DNA from: JBMOMT01 sp049324835
GTDB taxonomy: Bacteria > Chloroflexota > Anaerolineae > CAYNKW01
DNA length: 64,000 nucleotides
Assembly (NCBI GenBank): GCA_049324835.1
Contig: JBMOMT010000034.1
Span: 36,189-100,188, forward strand
Direction: 5' to 3'
The position numbers and the translations under genes were made by a program. The notes beneath the pieces were generated by a model. The model was given only the letters and a program-made list of their open reading frames with translations, was not told the origin of the DNA and ran no database searches. Within the stretch, counting starts at the first letter, position 1. Each line of letters opens with the position of its first letter. This document shows positions 50,272 through 58,972 of this stretch, piece after piece.

Positions 50272-51660
50272 ATGGCAGACCAGATGGCGATTCGTTCTGA
50301 AGACAATAGCCCAGTCTCAAAGGTGCTCATCGTCGGCGCGGGCATCGCCGGCATGCAGGCCACGCTCGATATCGCCAACGCCGGCTACCCGGTGCTGCTG
50401 GTGGATAAACTACCCTCCATCGGCGGGCACATGGCCCAACTCTCCGAGACCTTTCCCACCCTCGACTGCGCCCAGTGCATCATGACGCCGCGCACAGTGG
50501 AGGTGGGCCACCACGACAACATCCAATTGATGACCTACTCCGAGATCGAGGCCATCGAAGGTGAGCTGGGCAATTTCCGCGTGACGGTGCGCCGCAACCC
50601 GGCCTACGTCGATTGGGACATCTGCACCGGCTGCGGCGTCTGCACCGAAAAATGCCCCAAGCGCGTCGTGTCGACCCAGTTCGAGGTGGGCATGGGCCGC
50701 CGCAAGGCCATCTATACCCTCTCGCCCCAGGCCGTGCCCAACAAGCCGGTCATCGACCGCGAGAACTGTCTCTGGTTCCAGATGGGCCGTTGCAAGGTGT
50801 GTGAGAAATTCTGCCCCACCGGCGCCATTCGTTATGACCAGGAGGCCTACACCGTCGAGGAGCGGGTGGGGGCCATCGTCGTCGCCACCGGCTACGACCT
50901 CTACCCCGTGGTCGATATGGGCGAGTACGGCGGCGGCCAGGTGCCGGACGTCATCGACGGGCTGGCTTTCGAGCGGCTGCTCAGCTCGTCCGGCCCGACG
51001 GCCGGCAAGCCGCGCCGCCCCTCCGATGGCAAGGAGCCCCAAGAGGTGGTGTTCGTCCAGTGCGCCGGCTCGCGCGATCCAGAGCTGCACATGCCCTACT
51101 GCTCCAAAATCTGCTGCATGTACACCGCCAAACACGCCATGCTCTACAAACACAAAGTGCACGACGGCCAGGCCTACGTCTTTTACATCGACATTCGCTC
51201 GGCGGGCAAACGTTACGAGGAATTCGTGCAGCGGGCCATGGAAGAGGACGACACGCTCTATCTGCGGGGCAAGGTGAGCAAAATCTTTCGCGAAGGGGAT
51301 AAAACCATCGTCTGGGGCACCGATACCCTCACCGGGCAGAATATCGAGATCGCCGCCGACCTGGTGGTGCTGGCCACGGCCATGATCCCCCGCGTGGAGG
51401 GCAAGCTGATGGCCCAATTGTTGGGCCTGCCCACCGACGAGCACGGCTGGACCCTGCCGCTGGAGGACAACATCCACCCGGTGGAGACGCTGCGGCCCGG
51501 CGTCTTTTTGGCCGGCACGGCCAGCGGCCCCAAAGACATCCCGGAAACCGTGGCCCAGGCCAGCGGCGCGGCGGGTAAAGTGTTGAGCCTGTTCGCCCGC
51601 TGGAATGGCGTGGGCAAAGCAGAAGCGGTTGAAACGGTTTTAAAAGAGGTAGTCGGGTGA
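50272..51660 (+). CDS. hdrA: HdrA-like flavoprotein, N-terminal-type module (HdrA1)
   Basis: A 462-residue FAD and iron-sulfur protein. It starts directly with the FAD motif VLIVGAGIAGMQA (G22-G27), has the HdrA cysteine pair C66/C69 (LDCAQCIMTPRT), and an inserted ferredoxin with C118/C121/C124/C128 and C166/C174/C177/C181. The later VQCAGSRD and YCSKICCMYTAKHA stretches are typical of HdrA. It lacks the N-terminal VFVCHCG domain and the C-terminal ferredoxin of full HdrA; both occur in the HdrA-like gene at 52496. Only a weak ribosome site precedes 50272. Expected to be the flavin centre of a bifurcating complex. Confidence 0.88.
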   Translation: MADQMAIRSEDNSPVSKVLIVGAGIAGMQATLDIANAGYPVLLVDKLPSIGGHMAQLSETFPTLDCAQCIMTPRTVEVGHHDNIQLMTYSEIEAIEGELGNFRVTVRRNPAYVDWDICTGCGVCTEKCPKRVVSTQFEVGMGRRKAIYTLSPQAVPNKPVIDRENCLWFQMGRCKVCEKFCPTGAIRYDQEAYTVEERVGAIVVATGYDLYPVVDMGEYGGGQVPDVIDGLAFERLLSSSGPTAGKPRRPSDGKEPQEVVFVQCAGSRDPELHMPYCSKICCMYTAKHAMLYKHKVHDGQAYVFYIDIRSAGKRYEEFVQRAMEEDDTLYLRGKVSKIFREGDKTIVWGTDTLTGQNIEIAADLVVLATAMIPRVEGKLMAQLLGLPTDEHGWTLPLEDNIHPVETLRPGVFLAGTASGPKDIPETVAQASGAAGKVLSLFARWNGVGKAEAVETVLKEVVG

Positions 51661-52064
51661 GAATGCCGTCACCTGTTCAGTTCCAATCCATTGCAGAGCA
51701 ATACGACCTGCGACTCGTCGTTTTGTTTGGTTCGCAGGCCACGGGGCAAATGCACTCCCGCAGTGACGCGGATGTAGCTATCTGGACAGAACGGCCTTTG
51801 TCGGTCGAAGAACGGTTGGAATTGTGGGGGGCGCTGACTCGTCTTTTTGAAACTGAGACCGACCTGACAGAGATGAACCGGGCCGAGCCATTATTGCTTT
51901 TCCAAATTGCAAGCACAGGACGACTGCTCTACAAAGCCCAAGATTTGGCCTGGGAAAATTTCAAATCCTACGCCTACCGTCGCTACTGGGACTCGGCCAA
52001 GTTCTTTGCCGATATGGCCCGCTATGTGTCGCGACGAGCCGAGGAGATGCGCCGTGCTGGATGA
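51657..52064 (+). CDS. mntA: MntA-type nucleotidyltransferase antitoxin
   Basis: A 135-residue minimal nucleotidyltransferase. The defining GSx10DxD motif is present as VVLFGSQATGQMHSRSDADV. In HepT-MntA (type VII) systems this enzyme AMPylates a tyrosine of the HepT toxin and inactivates it. GTG 51657 overlaps the hdrA1 stop as GTGA, and its end overlaps hepT by 11 bases, so the pair is embedded in the operon. A later ATG at 51663 is the alternative start. Base use is less GC-rich than in the flanking hdr genes, consistent with acquisition. Confidence 0.88.
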   Translation: MRMPSPVQFQSIAEQYDLRLVVLFGSQATGQMHSRSDADVAIWTERPLSVEERLELWGALTRLFETETDLTEMNRAEPLLLFQIASTGRLLYKAQDLAWENFKSYAYRRYWDSAKFFADMARYVSRRAEEMRRAG

Positions 52065-52485
52065 GCGCTTTGTGCGGCAGAAATTGAACCTTTTGATCGC
52101 CCGCCTGGACGAATTGGAGCCACTGCTGGATTGCACACTGGACGAGTATAGAACGAATCATATCAAGCGCTATGCTATCGAACGGCTCATCGAATTGATC
52201 GTCGAAGGTGCAGCAGACATCAACCGTCACGTCATCGAGGCTGCAGGCCTTGCTCCGCCTCAGACTTATTACAGCACCTTTGAAGAAATGGGCAGGCTGG
52301 GCGTTATGCCTCAAGATGCGGCCAGACGATTGGGAGGAACGACGGGGCTGCGAAATCGGCTGGTGCATGGGTACGAAGAAGTGAGCCATGAGACAGTTCA
52401 TCGCTCCCTTGAGCCATTGTTGCACTATTACAAACAATATGTGGGCTGGCTGGATGCGTACGTGAGTCAGCAGCAGATTTCTTGA
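52054..52485 (+). CDS. hepT: HepT-type HEPN ribonuclease toxin
   Basis: A 143-residue all-alpha HEPN (DUF86) protein. The catalytic Rx4HxY motif is GLRNRLVHGYEEV, which contains both the RNase His and the Tyr that MntA modifies. The N-terminal ERFVRQKLNLLIARLDEL and KRYAIERLIELIVEGAADI helices fit HepT. GTG 52054 follows GAGGAG, 7 bases upstream. hdrA2 begins 10 bases after its stop, so the toxin-antitoxin pair sits between the two halves of the split HdrA. Confidence 0.88.
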   Translation: MLDERFVRQKLNLLIARLDELEPLLDCTLDEYRTNHIKRYAIERLIELIVEGAADINRHVIEAAGLAPPQTYYSTFEEMGRLGVMPQDAARRLGGTTGLRNRLVHGYEEVSHETVHRSLEPLLHYYKQYVGWLDAYVSQQQIS

Positions 52486-52495
52486 GAGGTCTTTT

Positions 52496-54205
52496 ATGCG
52501 TAGAATCGGTGTTTTTGTCTGTCACTGCGGCACCAACATCGCCGGCGCGGTGGACGTGGAGCGGGTGGCGGAGGAAATCCGGAAATATCCAGAGGTGGTT
52601 TTTGCCACCGATTACAAATACATGTGCTCCGACCCGGGCCAAAACCTGATCAAAGAATCTATCGCCGAGCACCGGCTGGATGGTGTGGTGGTTTCGGCCT
52701 GCTCGCCGGCCATGCACGAGGTCACCTTTCGCAAGACCACCGAATCGGCTGGCGTGAACCCCTACCAGTGCGAGATCGCCAACATCCGCGAGCAGATAAG
52801 CTGGGTGCACCAAAAAGATCAGCAAGCCGCCACGCAAAAGGCCATCGAGACCATCCGCACGCTGGTGGAAAAGGTGCGCTACAACGAATCGCTGGTGCCC
52901 TTTTACCTGCCGCTGGTCAAGCGGGCGCTGATCATCGGCGGCGGCATCGCCGGCATGACCGCCGCGCTGGACATCGCCGACGCCGGTTATCCGGTGGTGC
53001 TGGTGGAGCGCAGCGACCGCCTGGGCGGCAACATGGCCCGCCTCTCGCGCGCCTATGTCAATTTCGACGACGCCAACGACCTGCTGAGCGACACCATCGA
53101 GCGGGTGAGCCATCACCCCAACATCCAGCTGCTCACCAACGCCGAGGTGTCCGAGGTGGGCGGTTATGTGGGCAATTTCATCGTCGATGTCAACGCCCGC
53201 GCCAACGGCGCGAAGGAGCCTTTCACCTTTGACATCGGGGCCATCGTCGTGGCCACCGGCTACGAGCTGTACGACCGGCGCAATTTCGGCGAATACGGCG
53301 GCGGTCGCTACCCGGACGTCATCGACGGCCTGCAATTCGAAGGGATGCTGGCCTCAAAAGACGGCCTGCGCCGGCCCTCCGACGGGCGCGAGCCAAAGGA
53401 AGTGGTCTGGGTGCAGTGCGCCGGCTCGCGCGATCCAGAGCTGCACAAATCCTACTGCTCCAAAATCTGCTGCATGTACGTGGCCAAACAGACCATCGCC
53501 TACAAACAGCGGGTGCCCGACGGCCAGGCCTACGTGATGTACATCGACATCCGCTCGCAGGGCCGGGGCTACGAAGAGTTTGTGCAGACGGCCATGAAAG
53601 AGCACGACGTGCTCTACCTGCGCGGCAAGGCCTCCAAGATTTTCCAGAACGGCAGCGGGCCGGTGACGGTCTGGAGCGTCGATACGCTCAGCGGGCAGAA
53701 CGTGGAGGTGCAGGCCGATCTGGTGGTGCTGGCGTCGGCGGTGGTGCCCGCGGGCGGCTCGGTCGAGCTCGGGCAGACCATTCGCTCGGCGGTGGACGAG
53801 CACGGCTTTTTCAACGAGGCCCATCCCAAGCTGCGCCCGGTGGAGAGCATCACCGCCGGCATTTTCCTGGCCGGCGCGGCCCAGTTCGCCAAAGATATCC
53901 CAGAGACGGTGGCCCAGGCCAGCGGCGCGGCCTCCAAAGTGCTGGGCCTCTTTGCCCAGCGCGAGATGGTGCAAGAGCCCACCGTGGCCTACGTGGACCC
54001 GGAGCTTTGCTCCGCCTGCGGGCTGTGTGTGCCCGCCTGCCCCTACAGTGCGCGGGAAATGCACGCCTGGAAACCGCTGGCGACGGTCAACGCGGCCTTG
54101 TGCCAGGGCTGCGGCGCGTGCGCCATGGTCTGCCCCAACAAGGCCTCCAAGGTGCGCAATTTCACGCCGCATCAGATTCTGACGATGATGGACGCCTATT
54201 TGTGA
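52496..54205 (+). CDS. hdrA: HdrA-like flavoprotein, C-terminal-type module (HdrA2)
   Basis: A 569-residue protein holding the HdrA parts that HdrA1 lacks: the N-terminal domain beginning RRIGVFVCHCGTNIAGAVD (C9, C11, with further Cys at 44, 69 and 92), an FAD domain with ALIIGGGIAGMTAAL (from about 144), and a C-terminal double ferredoxin with C505/C508/C511/C515 and C536/C539/C542/C546. The inserted ferredoxin and the CxxC pair of HdrA1 are absent (NFDDANDLL there instead). It also has the VQCAGSRD and YCSKICCMYVAKQT segments. Probably forms a heteromeric HdrA with HdrA1. GAGAGG precedes the start. Confidence 0.88.
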   Translation: MRRIGVFVCHCGTNIAGAVDVERVAEEIRKYPEVVFATDYKYMCSDPGQNLIKESIAEHRLDGVVVSACSPAMHEVTFRKTTESAGVNPYQCEIANIREQISWVHQKDQQAATQKAIETIRTLVEKVRYNESLVPFYLPLVKRALIIGGGIAGMTAALDIADAGYPVVLVERSDRLGGNMARLSRAYVNFDDANDLLSDTIERVSHHPNIQLLTNAEVSEVGGYVGNFIVDVNARANGAKEPFTFDIGAIVVATGYELYDRRNFGEYGGGRYPDVIDGLQFEGMLASKDGLRRPSDGREPKEVVWVQCAGSRDPELHKSYCSKICCMYVAKQTIAYKQRVPDGQAYVMYIDIRSQGRGYEEFVQTAMKEHDVLYLRGKASKIFQNGSGPVTVWSVDTLSGQNVEVQADLVVLASAVVPAGGSVELGQTIRSAVDEHGFFNEAHPKLRPVESITAGIFLAGAAQFAKDIPETVAQASGAASKVLGLFAQREMVQEPTVAYVDPELCSACGLCVPACPYSAREMHAWKPLATVNAALCQGCGACAMVCPNKASKVRNFTPHQILTMMDAYL

Positions 54206-54233
54206 TTCGGTGATTTTCACGGAGTGATGCGAT

Positions 54234-54809
54234 ATGGAAGCGACGACAGCAACAATGGCAGCGACAGCTCCACTAGCCGTGATAGACCCCACGTTTGCCC
54301 GGACGGTGCAGGCGCGCAGTCACGAGCCGATCCTGACCTGTTACTACTGCCAAAAGTGCTCGGTGGGCTGCCCCACTTCGTTTGCCATGGACTATAAACC
54401 GGCTCAGGTGCTCAAGATGGTGCAGTTGGGCCAGAGAGAAGCGCTGCTCAAGAGCCACGCCCCCTGGCTGTGTATCGGCTGCGAGACCTGCGGCACCCGC
54501 TGCCCCAACGACATTCGCATCAACAACGTCATGGACGTGCTCAAAGAGATGGCCCTGGAAGCGGGCGTGGCCCCATCTGAAAAGACCGTGTACGCCCTGC
54601 ACCGCTCCTTCCTCAACAGCGTCAAGCGCTTTGGTCGCCTCCACGAACTTTCCATGCTGGCCGAGTACATGCTGCGCGTGCCGCAAAAACTGCCCCAAGA
54701 GATCGGCCTGGGCATCACGCTCATCCTCAAGGGCAAAGTGCTACACCTGTGGAGCGCCATCAAAAAGCGAAACCAGGTGCGCGAGATTTTCCGCCGCGCG
54801 GGAATGTAG
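54234..54809 (+). CDS. hdrC: heterodisulfide reductase subunit C-like protein, set 2
   Basis: A 191-residue HdrC homologue with [4Fe-4S] ligands C36/C39/C42/C46 (CYYCQKCSVGCP) and C80/C83/C86/C90 (CIGCETCGTRCP). It is about 55 residues longer than the set 1 protein, with an Ala/Thr-rich N-terminus and a helical C-terminal extension that is amphipathic rather than membrane-spanning. It follows hdrA2 by 28 bases and precedes hdrB2 by 12. Electron carrier between HdrA and HdrB. Confidence 0.89.
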   Translation: MEATTATMAATAPLAVIDPTFARTVQARSHEPILTCYYCQKCSVGCPTSFAMDYKPAQVLKMVQLGQREALLKSHAPWLCIGCETCGTRCPNDIRINNVMDVLKEMALEAGVAPSEKTVYALHRSFLNSVKRFGRLHELSMLAEYMLRVPQKLPQEIGLGITLILKGKVLHLWSAIKKRNQVREIFRRAGM

Positions 54810-54821
54810 AGGAGAAGGCCC

Positions 54822-55673
54822 ATGCGATACAGCTATTACCCCGGATGCACATCCGAGACCACGGCCTACGAGTTTGGCCGCTCCACCGAGGCAGCCTGCG
54901 AGGCGTTGGACATCGAGCTGATCGAACTGGAAGACTGGAACTGCTGCGGCGCCACCTCGGCCCACAGCATGAGCCTGCAGCTCAACTATGAACTCTCGGC
55001 GCGGACGGTGGGCCTGGGCCAGGAAACACGCCTGGACATGGCCGTGGCCTGCCCCGGCTGTTACCAGCGTGTGCTCAACTCGGATCATCGCCTGCGCACC
55101 GACGAGACCTTCCGCCAGGAAATGGAGCAGGTGCTGGGATTCCAATACAACGGCGAGGGACGGATCCGCCACCTGCTGGACATTCTGACCAACGACGTCA
55201 GCCTGGACACGGTGCGCGCCAAAACCGTCAGGCCGCTGGCCGGTTTAAAGGCAGCGCCCTATTACGGCTGCGTGCTGGTGCGGCCGCCGGCCCTCACCGG
55301 CTGGGACGATCCGGAACATCCCATCCTGATGGACGGCGTGCTGGAAGCCCTGGGCGCCGAGGTGACGCACTGGTCGCACAAGGTGGATTGCTGCGGCGCC
55401 AGCCTGGCTCTCAACCGCTCCGACGTGGTCAAGGTCCTGTCCAACCAACTGGTCGATCAGGCCATCGAAGCCGGCGCCAACTGTTTGGTCACCGTCTGCG
55501 GCATGTGTCACATCAACCTGGATACCCGGCAGCGCGGCCAGGACCTGCCCGTCTTTTACCTGACCGAGCTGATGGGCCTGGCCTTTGGCTCGCCGGCCAA
55601 AGACGTGGAAAAATGGATGAAAAAACACGTCGTCGATGGCCGGCCGCTGCTTAAATCGCTAGGATTGTTGTAG
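54822..55673 (+). CDS. hdrB: heterodisulfide reductase subunit B-like protein, set 2
   Basis: A 283-residue HdrB homologue with both CCG motifs intact: C9, C41-C42, C77/C80 and C150, C190-C191, C226/C229. It shares the layout of the set 1 protein but differs clearly in sequence, so the two are old paralogues rather than a recent copy. GAGGAG precedes the start. Downstream, 55681-55715 forms an ACGTAAAACGT hairpin in a 135-base gap before hdrA3. Confidence 0.89.
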   Translation: MRYSYYPGCTSETTAYEFGRSTEAACEALDIELIELEDWNCCGATSAHSMSLQLNYELSARTVGLGQETRLDMAVACPGCYQRVLNSDHRLRTDETFRQEMEQVLGFQYNGEGRIRHLLDILTNDVSLDTVRAKTVRPLAGLKAAPYYGCVLVRPPALTGWDDPEHPILMDGVLEALGAEVTHWSHKVDCCGASLALNRSDVVKVLSNQLVDQAIEAGANCLVTVCGMCHINLDTRQRGQDLPVFYLTELMGLAFGSPAKDVEKWMKKHVVDGRPLLKSLGLL

Positions 55674-55680
55674 GACACCG

Positions 55681-55715
55681 ACGTAAAACGTCAGGTTACA
55701 CATTACGTTTTACGT
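55681..55715. repeat. ACGTAAAACGT inverted repeat
   Basis: Perfect 11-bp arms (55681-55691 with 55705-55715), 13-base loop, in the 135-base gap between hdrB2 and the fused hdrA3. A GTAAAACGTAA relative is at about 63843. Confidence 0.5.
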
Positions 55716-55808
55716 TTAACGCCTGTTTGGCAGAAAAAACTATGGAAGCCCAAGCTGTTACGTTATCCTTGGTGTCTTTGCGGTAGGTTTTTCAGGGAGT
55801 AGCAGAGG

Positions 55809-58800
55809 ATGAAAAACAAAGACGTTCTGGTCATCGGCGGCGGCATCAGCGGCATGGGCACGGCTCACCTGCTGGCCCAGATGGGCTACCAGGTGCACCT
55901 GCTGGATAACGCGCCGGGCATCGGCGGCTCGTTTCACCTGCTGGACCGCACCTTTCCCACCAACTATTGTGGCATCTGCATCATGCTGCCGGAACAACCC
56001 TCCTACTGCCCGACCCTCGAAGCAGACATGAACCCCAACATCCACATTCTGCCCTACGCCGAATTAGAGGCGCTGGATGGCGAGGCCGGCGATTTCACCG
56101 CCCGGATACACCACAAGCCGCGTTACGTCGTCGTGGAGAAATGCGACGCCTGCGGCCTGTGCGCCGAGGTCTGCCCCGAGTTCCGCGCCCACAAATACGA
56201 AGGTGATCTGGCCCCGCAAAAAGCCATCTACCGCCCGCCGCTCCGCGCCGTGCCCAACGCCTACGTCATCGACATGGACGCCTGCACCCGCTGCGGAGCC
56301 TGCATCGAGGCCTGCCCCCAGGGCGCCATCGATCTGGACATGCCGCCCGCCCACGCCGAGATTCCCGTCGGCGCGGTCGTGCTCTCGCCCGGTTTTGAAC
56401 CGTTCGACGCCCGGCGCAAGGGTGAATTCGGCTGGGGCCACTACCCCAACGTGCTCACCAGCATCCAGTTCGAGCGTTTGGCCAGCCTGGCCGGCAGCAC
56501 CCAGGCCCGGCTCAAACGCCCCTCCGACGGCAAAACGCCCGGCAAGATCGCCTTCATCCACTGCGTCGGCTCGCGCGACAAAGCCTTGGGCAACGACTTT
56601 TGCTCGTCGGCGTGCTGCATGTACACCGCCAAGCAGATCACCATGGCCAAAGAGATCCAGCCCGATCTGGAGGTGACCGTCTTTACCATGGACGTGCGCG
56701 CCTTTGGCAAGGGCTTTGAGCCCTACATGGACCGCGTGATGGCCCTCCCCGGCGTGACCTACCGCCGTTGCATGATTTCGGCGGTCTACCAATACGAACA
56801 GACCAAAGACGTTTATGTGAAATATGTAAACGAAAGCGGCGAATTCCAGGAACAGGATTTCGACCTGATCGTGTTGGCCGTGGGGTTAGACCATCCTGCC
56901 GGGGCGCAGGAATTGGGCGCAGCGACCGGCGTCGCGCTCAACCAATGGCAGTTTGCCAAAACAGCCCCCTTTGCGCCACAGACCGCTTCGCGGCCCGGCG
57001 TGTTCATCGGCGGCGCCTTCCAGGAACCGATGGACATCCCCGAGACGACAGCCGCTTCGGCGGCGGCAGCGGCCGAGGTGGCCCGCCTGCTGGGCCTGCC
57101 GGAGCGCCCGCCCGCCCCCGCCCCGGTTGAGGAGCGCGACATCTCGGACGAGCAGCCCAAACTGGGCGTGTTCGTCTGCGGCTGCGGGGCGCAGATCGCC
57201 GGCGCGGTGGACGTGGAAACGATCCGGGCCCACGCCGCGAGCCTGCCCAACGTGGCCTTTGCCGGGGTGGTGGACGACGCCTGCCGGCCGGAGAATCTCG
57301 ATGCCCTGCGCCAGACCATCCAGCGCGAGGGGCTGAACCGTGTGGTCATCGCCGGCTGCACTCATCGCCTCTACGAAGACGAGTTCGCCGGCGTGATGCG
57401 CGCCGCCGGACTCAACCCCACCCTGCTGGAGCGGGCCAACATCCGCGAAGGCGCGGCCTGGGCATTCTCTGGCAACGGCCCTGGGTCCTTAGGCCCCAGG
57501 ACTAAGGGCACCGCCACCAGCGTCGCCCGATCGCTGGTGGAGATGGCCGCGACCAAAGCCCTCTACCACCAGGCCATCAAAACCGAGAATCACCCCTTGC
57601 AACCGCGCGCGCTGGTCATCGGCGGCGGCGCGGCCGGCATGACCGCCGCCCTGGCCCTGAGCGATATGGGCTTTCCGGTAGACCTGGTCGAAAAAGAGGC
57701 CGATCTGGGCGGCAATCTACGCACGTCCTATTTCACGGTCGACGGCGGCGATTCTCAGGCCCTGCTGGCCAACCTGAGCGGCCAGATCGAGGCTGCCGGC
57801 AACGTGACCGTTTACACCCACACCCAGGTGACCGAATTCTCGGGGGCGGTGGGCCGCTACCTGGCCCAACTGACCCCCGCCGGGGGCGAGCCGCTGACCA
57901 AAGGCTATGGCGCGGTGATCGTCGCCAGCGGCGGCCAGCCGGCCCCCACGACGGAATACCTCTACGGGCAGAACGATCGGGTGGTGACCCAAAAGGAACT
58001 GGAAAAGGCCCTCGCCGCCGGCGCTGTCGATCCGGCCTGGAAGAACGTGGTCATGATCCAGTGCGTGGGCTCGCGCGACGAGACCCACCCCTGGTGCAGC
58101 CGCGTCTGCTGCTCGCACGCCATCAAGAACGCCCTCAAACTCAAAGAGCTGGCGCCCGAGACCAACGTCTATGTGCTCTACCGCGAGGTGCGCACCTACG
58201 GTTTCATGGAGGCAGCTTACCAGCAGGCGCGGGACGCGGGTGTGGCTTTTTTGCGCTACGAACTGCCTCACAAGCCAGAGGTCACCCGGAGCGGCGACGG
58301 CTTGCAGATCGTCGCCAGCGAGCCCATCGTCGGCGGGTGGGTGGCGCTGCAGGCGGATCTGCTGGTGCTCAGCACCGGCATCGAGCCGGGCGATAACGCC
58401 GCGCTGGCCGGGGCGCTCAACCTGCCTCTGGACGAGGACGGCTTTTTCCAGGAAGATCATCCCAAGATGCGGCCCATGGATTTCACCAAGGCGGGTATCT
58501 TTATGGCCGGACTGGCCCACAGTCCACGCCACATTTACGAGAGCATCGCCCAGGCCCAAGGGGCGGCGGTGCGGGCGGCGGCGCTGCTGAGCAAACAGAA
58601 CGTTGCCGCCAGGAGCACGCGGGTGGCGGTGAACCCACGCCTGTGCAGTTTTTGTGGGCTGTGCGTGGAGGCCTGCCCCTACAACGCGCGCGTCCTGGAT
58701 TACGACGAGCGCGTGGCCCAGGTGCTCACCGACCTGTGCCAGGGCTGCGGCGTGTGCGCCATGGTCTGCCCCAACAAGGCCACCCAGCAGCACAGCTTTC

Positions 58801-58844
58801 ATCACAAGCAGATGCTGGCCACGATTGACGCTGCGCTGGGATGA
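55809..58844 (+). CDS. hdrA: fused double HdrA flavoprotein (HdrA3)
   Basis: A 1011-residue protein equal in layout to HdrA1 plus HdrA2. Residues 1-430: FAD motif VLVIGGGISGMGTA, the pair C54/C57, inserted ferredoxin C112/C115/C118/C122 and C159/C162/C165/C169, and HCVGSRD. Residues 431-450 are a Pro/Ala/acidic linker. Residues 451-1011: N-terminal-type domain KLGVFVCGCGAQIAGAVD, second FAD motif ALVIGGGAAGMTAAL (from 601), VQCVGSRD, and C-terminal ferredoxins C946/C949/C952/C956 and C977/C980/C983/C987. Two flavins and about four to five [4Fe-4S] clusters are expected. AGGGAG precedes the start. Confidence 0.9.
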   Translation: MKNKDVLVIGGGISGMGTAHLLAQMGYQVHLLDNAPGIGGSFHLLDRTFPTNYCGICIMLPEQPSYCPTLEADMNPNIHILPYAELEALDGEAGDFTARIHHKPRYVVVEKCDACGLCAEVCPEFRAHKYEGDLAPQKAIYRPPLRAVPNAYVIDMDACTRCGACIEACPQGAIDLDMPPAHAEIPVGAVVLSPGFEPFDARRKGEFGWGHYPNVLTSIQFERLASLAGSTQARLKRPSDGKTPGKIAFIHCVGSRDKALGNDFCSSACCMYTAKQITMAKEIQPDLEVTVFTMDVRAFGKGFEPYMDRVMALPGVTYRRCMISAVYQYEQTKDVYVKYVNESGEFQEQDFDLIVLAVGLDHPAGAQELGAATGVALNQWQFAKTAPFAPQTASRPGVFIGGAFQEPMDIPETTAASAAAAAEVARLLGLPERPPAPAPVEERDISDEQPKLGVFVCGCGAQIAGAVDVETIRAHAASLPNVAFAGVVDDACRPENLDALRQTIQREGLNRVVIAGCTHRLYEDEFAGVMRAAGLNPTLLERANIREGAAWAFSGNGPGSLGPRTKGTATSVARSLVEMAATKALYHQAIKTENHPLQPRALVIGGGAAGMTAALALSDMGFPVDLVEKEADLGGNLRTSYFTVDGGDSQALLANLSGQIEAAGNVTVYTHTQVTEFSGAVGRYLAQLTPAGGEPLTKGYGAVIVASGGQPAPTTEYLYGQNDRVVTQKELEKALAAGAVDPAWKNVVMIQCVGSRDETHPWCSRVCCSHAIKNALKLKELAPETNVYVLYREVRTYGFMEAAYQQARDAGVAFLRYELPHKPEVTRSGDGLQIVASEPIVGGWVALQADLLVLSTGIEPGDNAALAGALNLPLDEDGFFQEDHPKMRPMDFTKAGIFMAGLAHSPRHIYESIAQAQGAAVRAAALLSKQNVAARSTRVAVNPRLCSFCGLCVEACPYNARVLDYDERVAQVLTDLCQGCGVCAMVCPNKATQQHSFHHKQMLATIDAALG

Positions 58845-58867
58845 GCAGGGGCGAGTCAGCGATTCGC

Positions 58868-58965
58868 CGGAAGAAGGTTCGTAGTGGCCACGCAGCGGAG
58901 CGGAGTGGCATCTTACGGCACTCCACACCGTTACGTGCCTGACCACGAACATATTATACGAGGAG
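58868..58965 (+). repeat. leader repeat element, copy B
   Basis: Aligns with copy A (23460-23559, minus strand) over about 98 bases; the last 36 bases differ at only two positions. In both places it ends in CATATTATACGAGGAG just before the start codon, thus it includes the ribosome site. GGAGTG and CACTCC near the centre and outer TTCGTAGTG/CCACGAAC-type arms allow a long hairpin. Confidence 0.7.
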
Positions 58966-58972
58966 AAACGAA

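Noticed and set aside
48898..58844. QmoABC (quinone-interacting oxidoreductase) as the identity of the Hdr cluster
   Set aside because: There is no HdrE/QmoC-type membrane subunit, HdrB with both CCG motifs is present twice, MvhD is a separate gene and no aprAB or dsr genes are nearby.
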